A stretch of DNA of 64,000 nt from positions 114,857 through 178,856 of the forward strand of contig NZ_RQYL01000001.1 of NCBI RefSeq assembly GCF_003860125.1, in the 5' to 3' direction. Below are positions 10,000 to 19,274 of this stretch, piece after piece. The notes beneath the pieces were generated by a model. It saw only the letters and a program-made list of their open reading frames with translations, made no database searches and was not told where the DNA came from. The position numbers were made by a program, and so were the translations under genes. Position 1 is the first letter of the stretch; every line of letters starts with the position of its first letter. Source of the stretch: Fretibacterium sp. OH1220_COT-178 (lineage in GTDB: Bacteria; Synergistota; Synergistia; Synergistales; Aminobacteriaceae).

Positions 10000-10992
10000 A
10001 TGAAGAAATTCATCAACGATGCAGGACTTGTCGAAAGTCAGATGGTCGAGGGCATGGTCAAGGCATATCCGAAACACCTGCGCAAACTGGACTGCGGCAA
10101 CGTGGTCGTCCGCGCGAGGAAGAAGGAGGGTAAGGTCGCCCTGATCAGCGGCGGCGGCAGCGGGCACGAACCCGCCCATGGAGGCTACGTGGGCACGGGG
10201 ATGTTGGACTGCGCCGTGGCCGGAGCCGTCTTCACCTCCCCGACCCCGGACCAGATCTTCGAGGGGATCAAGGCCGTCGCGACCGACAAGGGCGTCCTGA
10301 TGGTGGTGAAAAACTACACGGGCGACGTCATGAACTTCGAGATGGCCGCGGAGATGGCCCGAGACGAGGGAATCCTTGTGGACCATGTGGTCACGAACGA
10401 CGACGTGGCCGTCCAGGACAGCCTGTACACGACGGGACGTCGCGGCGTCGCCGGGACCGTGTTCGTCCATAAGATCGCCGGCGCCAAGGCAGAACAGGGG
10501 GCCTCCCTCGAGGAGGTCAAGGCCATAGGGCAGAGGGTGATCGACAACGTGCGCACCATGGGCGCGGCCTTGGCTCCCTGCACGGTTCCCGCAGCAGGCC
10601 GGCCGGGATTCGAGCTGGCGGACGACGAGATGGAAATTGGCATCGGCATCCACGGCGAACCGGGGACCCGACGGGGAAAATTGTGCGCTGCGGATGAGAT
10701 CGCCGTGATGCTGCTCGACAGGGTCCTCGCGGACCTCGACTACTCCGGCAGGAAGGTCGCCGTGATGGTCAACGGAGCCGGTGGGACTCCGCTGATGGAG
10801 CTCTTCATCGTCAACAACGCGGTGCACGACATTCTGACGGAGCGAGGCATCGGGGTTTACAGAACCTACGTCGGCAACTACATGACATCGATCGAGATGG
10901 CGGGGCTTTCCGTCTCCTTGCTGCGTCTTGACGACGAGCTCAGGGAACTCCTGGACGCCCGGGCGGATACCCCGGCCTTCATCGAAGCCTGA
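10000..10992 (+). CDS. dhaK: Dihydroxyacetone kinase subunit DhaK
   Basis: Substrate-binding subunit of the PEP-dependent dihydroxyacetone kinase, 330 residues. GGGSGHEPAHGGYVGTG (about residues 51-67) forms part of the substrate pocket, and IGIHGEPGTRRG contains His218, the residue that forms the hemiaminal with dihydroxyacetone in E. coli DhaK, at the same number. ATG 10000 follows GGGAGGAAGG. First gene of dhaK-dhaL-dhaM; the product would feed dihydroxyacetone phosphate into glycolysis. Confidence 0.96.
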   Translation: MKKFINDAGLVESQMVEGMVKAYPKHLRKLDCGNVVVRARKKEGKVALISGGGSGHEPAHGGYVGTGMLDCAVAGAVFTSPTPDQIFEGIKAVATDKGVLMVVKNYTGDVMNFEMAAEMARDEGILVDHVVTNDDVAVQDSLYTTGRRGVAGTVFVHKIAGAKAEQGASLEEVKAIGQRVIDNVRTMGAALAPCTVPAAGRPGFELADDEMEIGIGIHGEPGTRRGKLCAADEIAVMLLDRVLADLDYSGRKVAVMVNGAGGTPLMELFIVNNAVHDILTERGIGVYRTYVGNYMTSIEMAGLSVSLLRLDDELRELLDARADTPAFIEA

Positions 10993-11043
10993 CACGAAGG
11001 CACTACGGAGAGGACGGCGAAAGGACGACGGTGGAGAACGAGA

Positions 11044-11670
11044 ATGACGGACTCTAAAAAAATCCTGACGATCTTGTCGAAGATCAACTTCAGGCTGCAG
11101 GAGAACAAGGATTTCCTGACCGGCCTGGACAGCGCCATCGGTGACGGCGATCACGGCATCAACATGTCGAGAGGCTTTCTGGCCGTCATGGAGAAGCTGC
11201 CTCAGATGGAGGACAAGGACATCGCGACGATCCTGAAAAATGTGGGAATGACCTTGGTCTCCACCGTAGGCGGGGCCTCCGGCCCCCTCTACGGCACGGC
11301 GTTCATGAGGGCCGGGGCTGCCGCTGCGGGCAAAACCGTTCTGCAGGGGGCGGATTTTCTTGCCCTGCTCGACGCCGCAGTGGAGGGAATCCGACAGCGC
11401 GGCAAGGCAGAAAAAGGAGAGAAGACGATGCTCGACGCCCTGATCCCCGCCCTTGAGGCCTTCGAGGCGGAACACGCCTCGGCCGCCTCCCCCAGGCGCG
11501 CTTTGGAGAGGGCTGTGGATGCCGCTCGTGAAGGGGTGGAGCACACAAAGACGATTATCGCTACAAAGGGACGCGCCAGCTATCTCGGCGAGCGCAGCCT
11601 CGGCCATCAGGACCCGGGGGCCACCTCCGCGTTGCTGATGCTGGAAGCGCTTCTCGAGTCGCTCGAATAA
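11044..11670 (+). CDS. dhaL: Dihydroxyacetone kinase subunit DhaL
   Basis: ADP-binding subunit of the kinase, 208 residues. The Mg-ADP-binding acidic motif DSAIGDGDHGINMSRGF has Asp29, Asp34 and Asp36 in the usual spacing; GASGPLYGTAFM and YLGERSLGHQDPGATSA are the other family signatures. In the PTS-type enzyme ADP stays bound as a cofactor and is rephosphorylated by DhaM. 51 bases downstream of dhaK and 12 upstream of dhaM. Confidence 0.96.
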   Translation: MTDSKKILTILSKINFRLQENKDFLTGLDSAIGDGDHGINMSRGFLAVMEKLPQMEDKDIATILKNVGMTLVSTVGGASGPLYGTAFMRAGAAAAGKTVLQGADFLALLDAAVEGIRQRGKAEKGEKTMLDALIPALEAFEAEHASAASPRRALERAVDAAREGVEHTKTIIATKGRASYLGERSLGHQDPGATSALLMLEALLESLE

Positions 11671-11682
11671 GGAGGAAACATC

Positions 11683-12063
11683 ATGGTCGGCTTGGTCATC
11701 GTCTCCCACATCGAGAAGCTGGCGGAGGGGATCGTGGATCTGGTGCGTCTCATGGCGGTGGAGGCCCCCATCGCCGCGGCGGGAGGACTGGAGGACGGCA
11801 GCCCCGGCACGAGTTTCGGAAAGATCTCGTCGGCTGTGGAACGAGTCGACGCCGGCGACGGCGTGGCGATCCTCATGGATATGGGCAGCGCGGTCATGAC
11901 CGCGGAGATGGTCCTGGAATCGATGGGCGAGCGCAAAGTGCGGCTGATGGACTGCCCCGTTGCGGAGGGGGCCGTGGTCATCGCCATGGAGTGCATCGCC
12001 GGAAGCTCTCTTGACGAGATCGAGGCCGTGGCCAGCGACTGGAGCGCCTACAAGAAATTCTGA
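11683..12063 (+). CDS. dhaM: DhaM phosphotransferase subunit (EIIA-only form)
   Basis: 126-residue mannose-type EIIA domain that passes phosphate to DhaL-bound ADP. It begins VGLVIVSHIEKLAEGIVDL, where His9 is the expected phosphorylation site, followed by the glycine-rich GGLEDGSPGTSFGKI and the strand GVAILMDMGSA. E. coli DhaM carries additional HPr and EI-like domains; these are absent, so the protein needs separate HPr and EI, which are not in this window. RBS AAGGAGG at 11669. Last gene of the operon. Confidence 0.93.
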   Translation: MVGLVIVSHIEKLAEGIVDLVRLMAVEAPIAAAGGLEDGSPGTSFGKISSAVERVDAGDGVAILMDMGSAVMTAEMVLESMGERKVRLMDCPVAEGAVVIAMECIAGSSLDEIEAVASDWSAYKKF

Positions 12064-12089
12064 GGCCGGCCCGCTTATACTTTTACCGA

Positions 12090-12119
12090 GACACCGCGCC
12101 CATAGAGGGGCGCGGTGTC
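12090..12119. other. Hairpin between convergent dhaM and oxidoreductase genes
   Basis: Perfect 12-bp stem GACACCGCGCCC / GGGCGCGGTGTC with loop ATAGAG. Neither side is followed by a T-tract, so it is at best a weak intrinsic terminator, though its position between two convergent genes fits a transcription-end role. Confidence 0.6.
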
Positions 12120-12168
12120 GTGTCGAAACCGCTCAGGATTCGAGAGCAGGAATCGGTCGCGCGCCTCA

Positions 12169-13137
12169 CTAAGCGCAGACCGCTCCCCGGCCCTCAGGAC
12201 TGTCGTGGATCTGACGCAGGACCTCGATAGCCACCTCGAGAGCACGCTTGCCGTCCCGGATGCCCACCAGCGGCTGACGCCTCTCCCGAACGCAGCTGAT
12301 AAAATGCGCCAGCTCCAGCTTGAGGGGTTCGCTTTTCGGAAAGATGGGCGTCTCCAGAATCTCCGTCTGGCCACCGCCATCCCGAACGCACCGGCTGATC
12401 TGAACGGTCTGAGTCTCGTAGTTCACCGAGATATGCCGCTGAGGCTCCATGATGTCGAGCTGCCTCTGCCTCTTTTCGGAGACCCGGCTGACCAGGATGT
12501 GGGCCATCACCCCGTTCTCAAAGGCGATCTGAGCGTCGGCGATATCCTCGTGGTCCGTGTGGACGCATCGCCCCGTCGCTGCGATCCGGGCGATCGGAGA
12601 GGGAACCAGGGAGAGGATGATGTCGATATCGTGGATCATCAGGTCCAGGACGACCCCCACATCGTTGATGCGTGGAGAGAATGGGCCGATCCTTTTGGAT
12701 TCGAGGTAGATCGGCGTATGGACGGTCTGGGAGATATAGCGCACCGCGCTGTTGAAACGCTCGATATGCCCCACCTGAAGGACCAGATCGTTTCGGGCGG
12801 CCAGTTTCAGCAGATCCTCGGCCTCATCCGGACGAGTCGTTACCGGCTTTTCGATCAGGACATGGATTCCAGCCTCCATTGCCCTCTTGGCCACGTCGTA
12901 ATGCAGGCTGGTTGGAACGACGATGGAGACCGCATCCGGAGCCTGACGATCGATCAGTTCCTCCATCGTCGAGTAAGCGGGCACCCCAAGATTGTCGCCG
13001 ATCATCCGCGAGCGTCCCTCGTCCCTGTCGGCAACGCCGACCAGGCGTGCGTCCAAAAGCTCCGTATAGACACGGGCGTGGTGCTGCCCCAAATGGCCGA
13101 CGCCGATCACGCCGACCCTCTTGATTGCCGATTCCAT
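12169..13137 (-). CDS. Gfo/Idh/MocA family oxidoreductase
   Basis: NAD(P)-dependent sugar oxidoreductase family, 322 residues. The N-terminal Rossmann fold has VGVIGVGHLGQHHARVY; HVLIEKPVT (Glu-Lys-Pro, about residues 94-102) is the conserved catalytic/cofactor motif, and VVLDLMIHDIDIILSL contains the second-domain His-Asp pair. The GHLGQHHARVY style resembles UDP-GlcNAc 3-dehydrogenases (GnnA/WbpB group) that serve lipid A or O-antigen sugar synthesis, but no aminotransferase partner lies next to it, so that is a guess. Start ATG 13137 or GTG 13140, both behind GGAGG. Confidence 0.85.
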   Translation of the reverse strand: MESAIKRVGVIGVGHLGQHHARVYTELLDARLVGVADRDEGRSRMIGDNLGVPAYSTMEELIDRQAPDAVSIVVPTSLHYDVAKRAMEAGIHVLIEKPVTTRPDEAEDLLKLAARNDLVLQVGHIERFNSAVRYISQTVHTPIYLESKRIGPFSPRINDVGVVLDLMIHDIDIILSLVPSPIARIAATGRCVHTDHEDIADAQIAFENGVMAHILVSRVSEKRQRQLDIMEPQRHISVNYETQTVQISRCVRDGGGQTEILETPIFPKSEPLKLELAHFISCVRERRQPLVGIRDGKRALEVAIEVLRQIHDSPEGRGAVCA

Positions 13138-13333
13138 CACGGTCATCCTCCAAGCTTCCATCCGGACGTGGGCGCGAGAGAAAACGGAAACGCCCCGGAA
13201 GTTCCGTATCTCCATCTCTGTCTATCTTATCCCCGATCGGCATCGTTTCGTGGCATCCAGACACGAGCCCGACACGTCCCCTCCCCGGCCCTCAGGAAAA
13301 ACGTGCTTCGGCGGAGACCGTCCCAACCGTGCA

Positions 13334-14125
13334 TCACAGCAGCCGGGCATGGAGAAACATTCTGTCCTCCCTGTCCCCACCCCGGTAAGAGTAACATCTG
13401 TCCATGTTTTTGAGCGTATCGATGCGGGAGACGAAAATTCGGGACGCGTCGACCCCGGATTCCATCAACTGAAGCCGGAGCTCTCCGGCAATATCGAAGT
13501 AAAAAAGTCCCTCCGTCCCGCACACGTTTTCGGCATGAAAGGCCTCGAGCCCCCGAGCGGTCCACGCCTCCATCGTGCGAGGATAGCTCCCCCCTCCAAT
13601 ACACGGGCCAACCCAGGCGGAAGCCGACGCCACCGCCTCGGGGCCAAATCGAGCTTCCACCTTTCGAAGTCCTGCACGGACAATATTCTGCACCGTTCCC
13701 TTGTACCCGGAATGCAGCAGCAGCGCCCAAGGTGCATGACTGCGACTCCAGGCCTCCGAAGGTAGGACGACTACGGGAGCACAATCGGCAAATCGCAGCG
13801 ACCCCTCCAGTTCGGAATCCGTCAGCAGGACACCATCGGCCTCCGGGGTTTCGGGCAGAGCGTTTTCGAGGGCGGAGTCAAGCACTTCGACCCCATGAAC
13901 CTGTCTGGGGGCAAGCAGGGGCAGGGAATTTCCCAGCAAGGGACTCAAACGCTCTCGAATGATCGCCGCCCGGCCGCCCGTGGAATCCACAAGGCTCCCC
14001 CTCATGAACAGACGGACCTGCACAAAAGACGGGGCAGGGACGAAATCCAGGATATGTTGCCCCTCCTTTTCCGCCCACTCGAAGTTCTCCGGCTCGCATC
14101 TCCCGTTCGTGAAATTGCAGCTCAC
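13334..14125 (-). CDS. pgeF: Purine nucleoside phosphorylase / laccase-domain protein (YfiH, PgeF)
   Basis: 263-residue Cu-oxidase_4 family protein. The metal ligands are in place: His78 in PRQVHGVEV, Cys115 in FADCAPVVV and His138 in LLHSGYKGTVQ. WVGPCIGGGSYP is the fourth signature. Family members were described as polyphenol oxidases, later as purine nucleoside-active phosphorylases, and in E. coli YfiH as hydrolysing misbuilt peptidoglycan precursors. It begins 3 bases after the stop of folC, so the two are co-transcribed. Confidence 0.88.
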   Translation of the reverse strand: MSCNFTNGRCEPENFEWAEKEGQHILDFVPAPSFVQVRLFMRGSLVDSTGGRAAIIRERLSPLLGNSLPLLAPRQVHGVEVLDSALENALPETPEADGVLLTDSELEGSLRFADCAPVVVLPSEAWSRSHAPWALLLHSGYKGTVQNIVRAGLRKVEARFGPEAVASASAWVGPCIGGGSYPRTMEAWTARGLEAFHAENVCGTEGLFYFDIAGELRLQLMESGVDASRIFVSRIDTLKNMDRCYSYRGGDREDRMFLHARLL

Positions 14126-14128
14126 ATT

Positions 14129-15466
14129 CTATTCCCCCTCCAAGCGCCTCGTCAGGACGGGGCGGATCCAGCCGATCAGATACAAGCTCCCACAGACAAG
14201 GACCAGATCGTTCTCCCCCATTGCAGCATCGAGGGCCTCGACCGGCAATTCGAACCTGCGGGGCGGAGCCCGCCAGGCGAAGCGGGATGCCGCCCGCTCA
14301 AGCTCGTCGGGGGGAAGGCTCCGGGAGACCCCGGGAACGGAGGTTGCATAAAGAACCGCAGAGAGTTCCGCCAGCAGTTCAAGGCATGAACCGTAGTCCT
14401 TGTCCCTCATCGTCGAGTACACGACCCCGATTCTTCGGTTCGGCCAGAGCTCCCGTACGCTCTTCACCAACTTGTCGACCCCGTCCTGATTGTGCCCTCC
14501 ATCCAGGAGTACCGGAGGGTGCAGCCCCAGCAGCTCCAAGCGTCCGGGCCAAAAAGCGATCTCCATACCCTTCCGGACGCTCTCGGGCGACAACCGGACA
14601 AACCGGTCCCGAACCCGATCGATCGCCAACAGGGCAAGCGCTGCGTTCGACACCTGATAGCGGCCGATCATACGGGTACGGACCCCTTTCAAGGCCAGGC
14701 CCGGAGAACGAAAGTCGAAGGAACATCCCGTTTCGTCGATACGGACGTTCTCCAGTTCCGCAACCTCGGAAACCACGAAGGGCAGGGCTCCCCGTCGGTT
14801 GCAGAAGGACTTGAAGAGCGGAATCAAGCCGGGATTGTCCCCCAGAAAACATGCGGGAACGTCAGGACGCACAACGGCAAATTTTTCTCCGGCAACCTTT
14901 TCGAGAGTATCTCCCAGGTATTCGGTATGGTCCATGGAGATGGAGGTGACGACGGAACAGACGACATTTTCCGACAGATTCGTGGCATCCAGCCTGCCGC
15001 CCAACCCCGCCTCGACCACGGCGACATCCACCCGCTCCTCGGATGCGAGCAGGAAGGCCGTCGCCGAAATAAGCTCGAAATAGGAGGGAGGGGCCCCTTC
15101 AAGCGGTGCATCTCCCCTCACCGTCTCCAGAACACGAGTGACGGCCTCCCCCCATCGGTCGGCATCGAGGGGACGCCCATCGATCAGCAATCGTTCTCCA
15201 AGCGTCTCCAAATGAGGGCTGCTGTACAATGCGGTCCGATAGCCCGCGGCCCTCAAAACGGACGCGAGGAAAGCACAGGTCGACCCCTTGCCGTTCGTCC
15301 CCACCACATGGAGAACCGGATAGGCATTCTGGGGATTGCCCAGAAGCCTCAACAGGTGCCCGATCCTCTCCAGACCGGGAGAGCCCCCCGAGGAGGCCGC
15401 AAGCATCAACCGTGACTCAACGTCGTCGAAAGTCACGCGCTCCGACGTTCCCAATCCCTGCTTCAT
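14129..15466 (-). CDS. folC: Bifunctional folylpolyglutamate / dihydrofolate synthase
   Basis: Mur-ligase-family ATP-dependent enzyme adding glutamate to (dihydro)folate, 445 residues. ATP loop VVGTNGKGSTCAFLAS (about residues 46-61), VVEAGLGGRLDATN, SMDHTEYLG and the C-terminal domain VLLDGGHNQDGVDKL (conserved DGAHN-type motif) are all visible. ATG 15466 (GGGGGAACTCGCG upstream) chosen; the open frame extends to 15637 across the terminator hairpin and that part is not coding. Followed directly by pgeF. Confidence 0.94.
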   Translation of the reverse strand: MKQGLGTSERVTFDDVESRLMLAASSGGSPGLERIGHLLRLLGNPQNAYPVLHVVGTNGKGSTCAFLASVLRAAGYRTALYSSPHLETLGERLLIDGRPLDADRWGEAVTRVLETVRGDAPLEGAPPSYFELISATAFLLASEERVDVAVVEAGLGGRLDATNLSENVVCSVVTSISMDHTEYLGDTLEKVAGEKFAVVRPDVPACFLGDNPGLIPLFKSFCNRRGALPFVVSEVAELENVRIDETGCSFDFRSPGLALKGVRTRMIGRYQVSNAALALLAIDRVRDRFVRLSPESVRKGMEIAFWPGRLELLGLHPPVLLDGGHNQDGVDKLVKSVRELWPNRRIGVVYSTMRDKDYGSCLELLAELSAVLYATSVPGVSRSLPPDELERAASRFAWRAPPRRFELPVEALDAAMGENDLVLVCGSLYLIGWIRPVLTRRLEGE

Positions 15467-15521
15467 CGCGAGTTCCCCCGCCCCCTTCTCCCCTTTTGCC
15501 CAACCGCAAGACGACGGCACC

Positions 15522-15565
15522 AAAAAAGCCCCCGACGTCGTTGGAGCCCCAACAACTTGGGAGGC
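15522..15565 (-). terminator. Intrinsic terminator at the end of the dcw operon
   Basis: On the minus strand GCCTCC and GTTGTTGG pair with CCAACGAC and GGGGGC around a GGCT loop, with 3-base internal loops and two G-U pairs, immediately followed by TTTTTT (15527-15522). It lies 70-110 bases after the SPOR gene and before folC, so it separates the division cluster from folC-pgeF. Confidence 0.75.
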
Positions 15566-15633
15566 CGATCTGCACGTGAAAGGGGCACTTCCCCCGACCA
15601 CTCTCGTTTTGAAACCCCAACGACCTCGGAGCG

Positions 15634-16539
15634 TCAACGAGAGGTGGGCGGAATGGAAAAAGCCCCGGAAAAGCCCGCCTTGGCCAGACGAGAGATGAGC
15701 GAGGAGGCATCCTGCCGGGTCGCCCCCGCATGAACGAGAACCCGATGAAATTTGGGCCCGGAAACCACCGACGCCTTATAACCGGATTGTGAGAGCTTCC
15801 GGGAAGTCTCGGCCGCTGCCTCCTTGGTGGAAAAGGCGCCGACCTGAACTCGCCACTCGCCTCCCTCGGTTTTTCTGGGGGCGGGAGGTGCAACAGGCGG
15901 CGGTGCCGTCTTTGCGGGGGCTTTGGAAGGCGCAGGGACACTTTTGGCCGGAGGACGGTTGTAGGAGATCTTTTTGGGAGCCGGCGACGAGGCCGAACCG
16001 CCCTGCTTGGCCCCGTTGTTTGCGGGCGGGGACGAGACGACGACCTCCACGCGCTTGGACTCGCTCTTCCTGGGAGCAGCCTTCTTGGCTTCGACCTTTG
16101 CCTCGGCCTTTTTCTCCCCTCTCCCCTCTTTCTTGTCGATCGCCCCCGGAGAGGTGTTCCCATAAGGGATGGCCAGGACATCCATAGCCAGCGAGGTCCT
16201 GCGCGGAGAGGGCAGGACCCCCTCCGACGATCCCGGAGAATCAGGAGGGGCCACCGCGAGTGACGACGACGCTTCCGTTCCCTCCGGGGCCCCTCCTGAG
16301 GTCATCGCCGGCAGAGGCTGCAAATCGCCCGGACCGGCCGGGTCCGCAACATGTGCCTCCTCCTTGGCCGCAACCACCGGCGAGGCCCTTCGCTCCGAAC
16401 GAGCTCCGTTGAGAAAAAACAATTTTCCCCCAACCACCAGGAGCCCGACCGCCACGACTCCGACGAGGGGCAACATGATATCCCCAAAGGAAATCGAGAA
16501 CCCTCTACTTTTGTAACGCCTAGCTTCCCTTGACGTCAA
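15634..16539 (-). CDS. SPOR-domain membrane protein
   Basis: Bitopic envelope protein, 301 residues, likely recruited to the septum through its peptidoglycan-binding SPOR domain. Short basic N-terminus, one membrane helix (IMLPLVGVVAVGLLVVGGKLF, residues about 21-41), a long low-complexity Pro/Ala/Lys-rich periplasmic linker (about 45-225) and a C-terminal SPOR domain beginning EWRVQVGAFSTKEAAAE and ending near residue 298. TTG 16539 is the start, with GGGAGGAG 8 bases before it. It follows ftsZ by 37 bases, which supports a division role. Confidence 0.9.
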   Translation of the reverse strand: MTSREARRYKSRGFSISFGDIMLPLVGVVAVGLLVVGGKLFFLNGARSERRASPVVAAKEEAHVADPAGPGDLQPLPAMTSGGAPEGTEASSSLAVAPPDSPGSSEGVLPSPRRTSLAMDVLAIPYGNTSPGAIDKKEGRGEKKAEAKVEAKKAAPRKSESKRVEVVVSSPPANNGAKQGGSASSPAPKKISYNRPPAKSVPAPSKAPAKTAPPPVAPPAPRKTEGGEWRVQVGAFSTKEAAAETSRKLSQSGYKASVVSGPKFHRVLVHAGATRQDASSLISRLAKAGFSGAFSIPPTSR

Positions 16540-16576
16540 AACTCCAACTCCTCCCTATACAAGAAGTCGCAAGCCC

Positions 16577-17767
16577 CTATTCCCGCTGACGCTTCCGGTA
16601 TATGGCGGGCAGATCGTAGGTCGTCTTGGGGACCCCACGAAAGAGATCCACCTCCTCATCTCCCGGGGACTGCAAACGCGTTTCCTCGAAACCGGTACCC
16701 TCATTTTTTTTAGCGGAAAAAAGCGAGGAAATGGTTCTGACGGAGGGAGAGGGCACATCCTTCTTCCCCTTGTCCGGGGCGCCTCCCTGCTTGCCCTTGC
16801 CCTCGGGAAATCCCGTCGCGATGAGGGTCAGGCGAATGGTCTCCCCGACCTCCTCGTCGATGACGTGCCCCCAGATGACCTCCGCCTTGGGATCCGCCGT
16901 AGCCTTGATGACCTCGGCGGCTCGGACCATCTCGGTGAGAGTGACGTCGGGCCCCGTCGTGACGTTGAACAGAATGCCCTTGGCCCCCTGCATCGGAATG
17001 GACATGAGCGGAGACTTGATGGCCGCCTTCGCCGCCAGCTCCGCGCGGCTGTCTCCTTCCCCGACTCCGATCCCCATGATCGCGGACCCTGCGTTGCGCA
17101 TCACGGTCTTGATGTCCGCGAAATCGAGGTTGATGACCCCCGGCTTCACAATGAGATCCGTCACGCCCTGGACAGCCTGGCGAAGCACCTCGTCGACCAT
17201 CTGATAGGCATCCACGAGACGCAGACGCTCGTCGGCCAATCCCAGCAGCCTGTCGTTCTCGACCACCAGCAGGGCATCGACGTTGTCCTTCAGACGCGCA
17301 ATGCCATCCTGCGCCGTCAGGAAGCGTTTTTGCATTTCGAAGCTGAAGGGCAGGGTCACCACCGCCACGACCAGGACCCCCATCTCCCGGGCTACGTCGG
17401 CAATTACGGGAGCCGCACCGGTACCCGTTCCGCCGCCCATCCCCGCCGTGATGAAGAGCATGTCCGCCCCGTTGATGTACTCCTTGATGCGGTCCATGGA
17501 CTCCTTGGCCGCATCCATTCCCACCTGAGGATTGGCACCGGCGCCAAGCCCCCGAGTCAGCTTTTCTCCCAGAATGATCTTGTTCGGGGCCTTATTCATC
17601 GCCAGGGCCTTGGCATCCGTATTGGCCGCGACGAACTCCACCCCCTCCAAACCGGAGTTGATGATGTGGTTCAGCGCATTGCCGCCGCCGCCGCCGACCC
17701 CGAAGACAATGATATTCTCCCGCCGTTTCATGGAATCGGTGAGCTGAAACATCTGTTCCTGGTCCAT
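16577..17767 (-). CDS. ftsZ: Cell division protein FtsZ
   Basis: Tubulin-like GTPase forming the division ring, 396 residues. [15 protein letters not shown] (residues 22-36) and the tubulin signature GGGTGTG (111-117) bind GTP; the T7-loop region [11 protein letters not shown] completes the active site across subunits. A variable linker (about 318-375) leads to the C-terminal peptide [14 protein letters not shown], the docking tail for FtsA and other partners. ATG 17767 follows GGGGAGGACTATAG. 223 non-coding bases separate it from ftsA, so an internal promoter is possible. Confidence 0.98.
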   Translation of the reverse strand: MDQEQMFQLTDSMKRRENIIVFGVGGGGGNALNHIINSGLEGVEFVAANTDAKALAMNKAPNKIILGEKLTRGLGAGANPQVGMDAAKESMDRIKEYINGADMLFITAGMGGGTGTGAAPVIADVAREMGVLVVAVVTLPFSFEMQKRFLTAQDGIARLKDNVDALLVVENDRLLGLADERLRLVDAYQMVDEVLRQAVQGVTDLIVKPGVINLDFADIKTVMRNAGSAIMGIGVGEGDSRAELAAKAAIKSPLMSIPMQGAKGILFNVTTGPDVTLTEMVRAAEVIKATADPKAEVIWGHVIDEEVGETIRLTLIATGFPEGKGKQGGAPDKGKKDVPSPSVRTISSLFSAKKNEGTGFEETRLQSPGDEEVDLFRGVPKTTYDLPAIYRKRQRE

Positions 17768-17990
17768 CTATAGTCCTCCCCGCCGCTTTCGTTTCAAAGT
17801 ACTCTGCCGCCGCCGCCCCGTCCCTGCAGGATCAAGGGCAACCGATCCTGTGAAGGTCCGCATGACGATGCGCCGGAACGCCCCGGGCAATAAACCCGAG
17901 GCTCTCGAAAACCCGTCCGTCGATGGAACCTCACCCCGAACGTTCCGAAAAAGGAGCGAAAGCTCAACCAGCGTTTCCACGCACATTCAC

Positions 17991-19274
17991 CTAAAAAAGC
18001 TCTTTGAGGTTCTCCTTCAGCTTCTCCAGCATGTTCTTCATATTCCACCTCGGGGCTGCGGCCGGAACGCGATAGGGCTCCCCGACCTCCTTCACGATCG
18101 TTCTCGGCGACAGGCGCATCTCCGTAGGCGTGGGCTCGATGAAAAGGTGCGTATAGCGCCGTCGATACAGAATGTAGCGCAAAAGCCCCGCCGCGCTGAC
18201 GTAGGCCGAGTCCTCCCGGCCGGGAGGCATGGAATAGAGGTCTCCGGGGTTCGCAATGCGGACCGGCATCTGAAGGATATCGGAGAGCATATCGCCGATG
18301 CCGGGGGTCTTGGCGACCCCTCCGGACAGGACGATCCCGCCGGGGAAAATCTGAGGATCGCAATCCCGCAGCGCTTCGCGCACATGATCGACGAACAGCT
18401 CCTCGACCCGGGAACAAAGCACCTCAAGGGCGAGACCGACGTCGATTCCCTCCCTCCGAAGCGTCTCCTCGTCATCGACGAAAAGACGTTTCTTAAGTTC
18501 CTCGGCCCTCCGAAGCGGAATGCGGAGCACCCCCGCCAAATCGTTGGTGATGTGGTCCCCGCCGATGGGAACGCTGAGGATTCTGAAGGGACGCCCGGCC
18601 TGATACAGAACGAGCCCCGTGGAACCGCCCCCTATCGAGAGAGAAACGACCCCAACGCGCATCTCCTCCTGCGTCAGCGAACCGAGCGCGGAGGCCAGAG
18701 GCTTGAGGACCAGGCCCTCCACCTGAATACCGGCACCTTCGACGCAGGTGATGACGTTCTGCACGTAGGTTTTGGGCACCGATACGGTCTGCAGCGCCAT
18801 CTCGAGGCGCATCCCCGTCATGTTGATAGGTTCGTCGACGGGACGATCGTCCAAGGAGTAGCGAACGGGGATCGTATGGACGGAGAGTGTGTTCTTGGAT
18901 GGAGAAAGACGGCTCTGGGCTGCCTCGATAACGCGTTCCAGATCGGAAATCTCTACCCGGCTGGGCTCCCGCCCTCCCAGGGCGACCATCCCCTCCGTCA
19001 TGACGCTGTTCACGTCCAGGGAGTTGAAGGCGACAATCGCCGAGGTCAATCTCTGCCCCACAATATTCTCGGCATCCCGTACTGCGTTGAGGACGGACTC
19101 CGTCGCCTCGTTCAAGTTGACGATGACGCCCTTGGAAATGCCTCGAGAAGGGGAGCATCCCACACCGATCACCTGGACGGAATCCTGATAGCGCGGGTCC
19201 CTTCCCGCCACGATAAGGGTGACCTTCGTGGTTCCAACGCTAAGTCCGACTAAGGTATCCGACTCCCTCTGCAA
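17991..19274 (-). CDS. ftsA: Cell division protein FtsA
   Basis: Actin-fold protein that anchors FtsZ to the membrane, 427 residues. VGLSVGTTKVTLIV is the phosphate-1 loop, VVSLSIGGGSTGLVLY the phosphate-2 loop, and GGIVLSGGVAKTPGI the adenosine motif; the 1C domain lies between. The C-terminus MLEKLKENLKELF is an amphipathic membrane-targeting helix. Start is TTG 19274, immediately after the ftsQ stop, with GGGAG about 10 bases upstream. Confidence 0.95.
   Translation of the reverse strand: MQRESDTLVGLSVGTTKVTLIVAGRDPRYQDSVQVIGVGCSPSRGISKGVIVNLNEATESVLNAVRDAENIVGQRLTSAIVAFNSLDVNSVMTEGMVALGGREPSRVEISDLERVIEAAQSRLSPSKNTLSVHTIPVRYSLDDRPVDEPINMTGMRLEMALQTVSVPKTYVQNVITCVEGAGIQVEGLVLKPLASALGSLTQEEMRVGVVSLSIGGGSTGLVLYQAGRPFRILSVPIGGDHITNDLAGVLRIPLRRAEELKKRLFVDDEETLRREGIDVGLALEVLCSRVEELFVDHVREALRDCDPQIFPGGIVLSGGVAKTPGIGDMLSDILQMPVRIANPGDLYSMPPGREDSAYVSAAGLLRYILYRRRYTHLFIEPTPTEMRLSPRTIVKEVGEPYRVPAAAPRWNMKNMLEKLKENLKELF

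Noticed and set aside
9663..10016. N-terminal extension of the TPR protein
   Set aside because: It precedes a good signal peptide and crosses the dha promoter region; no secretion signal at its own start.
17768..17986. 72-codon frame between ftsA and ftsZ
   Set aside because: Arg/Gly-rich without domain character, no clear SD; treated as the ftsA-ftsZ spacer.
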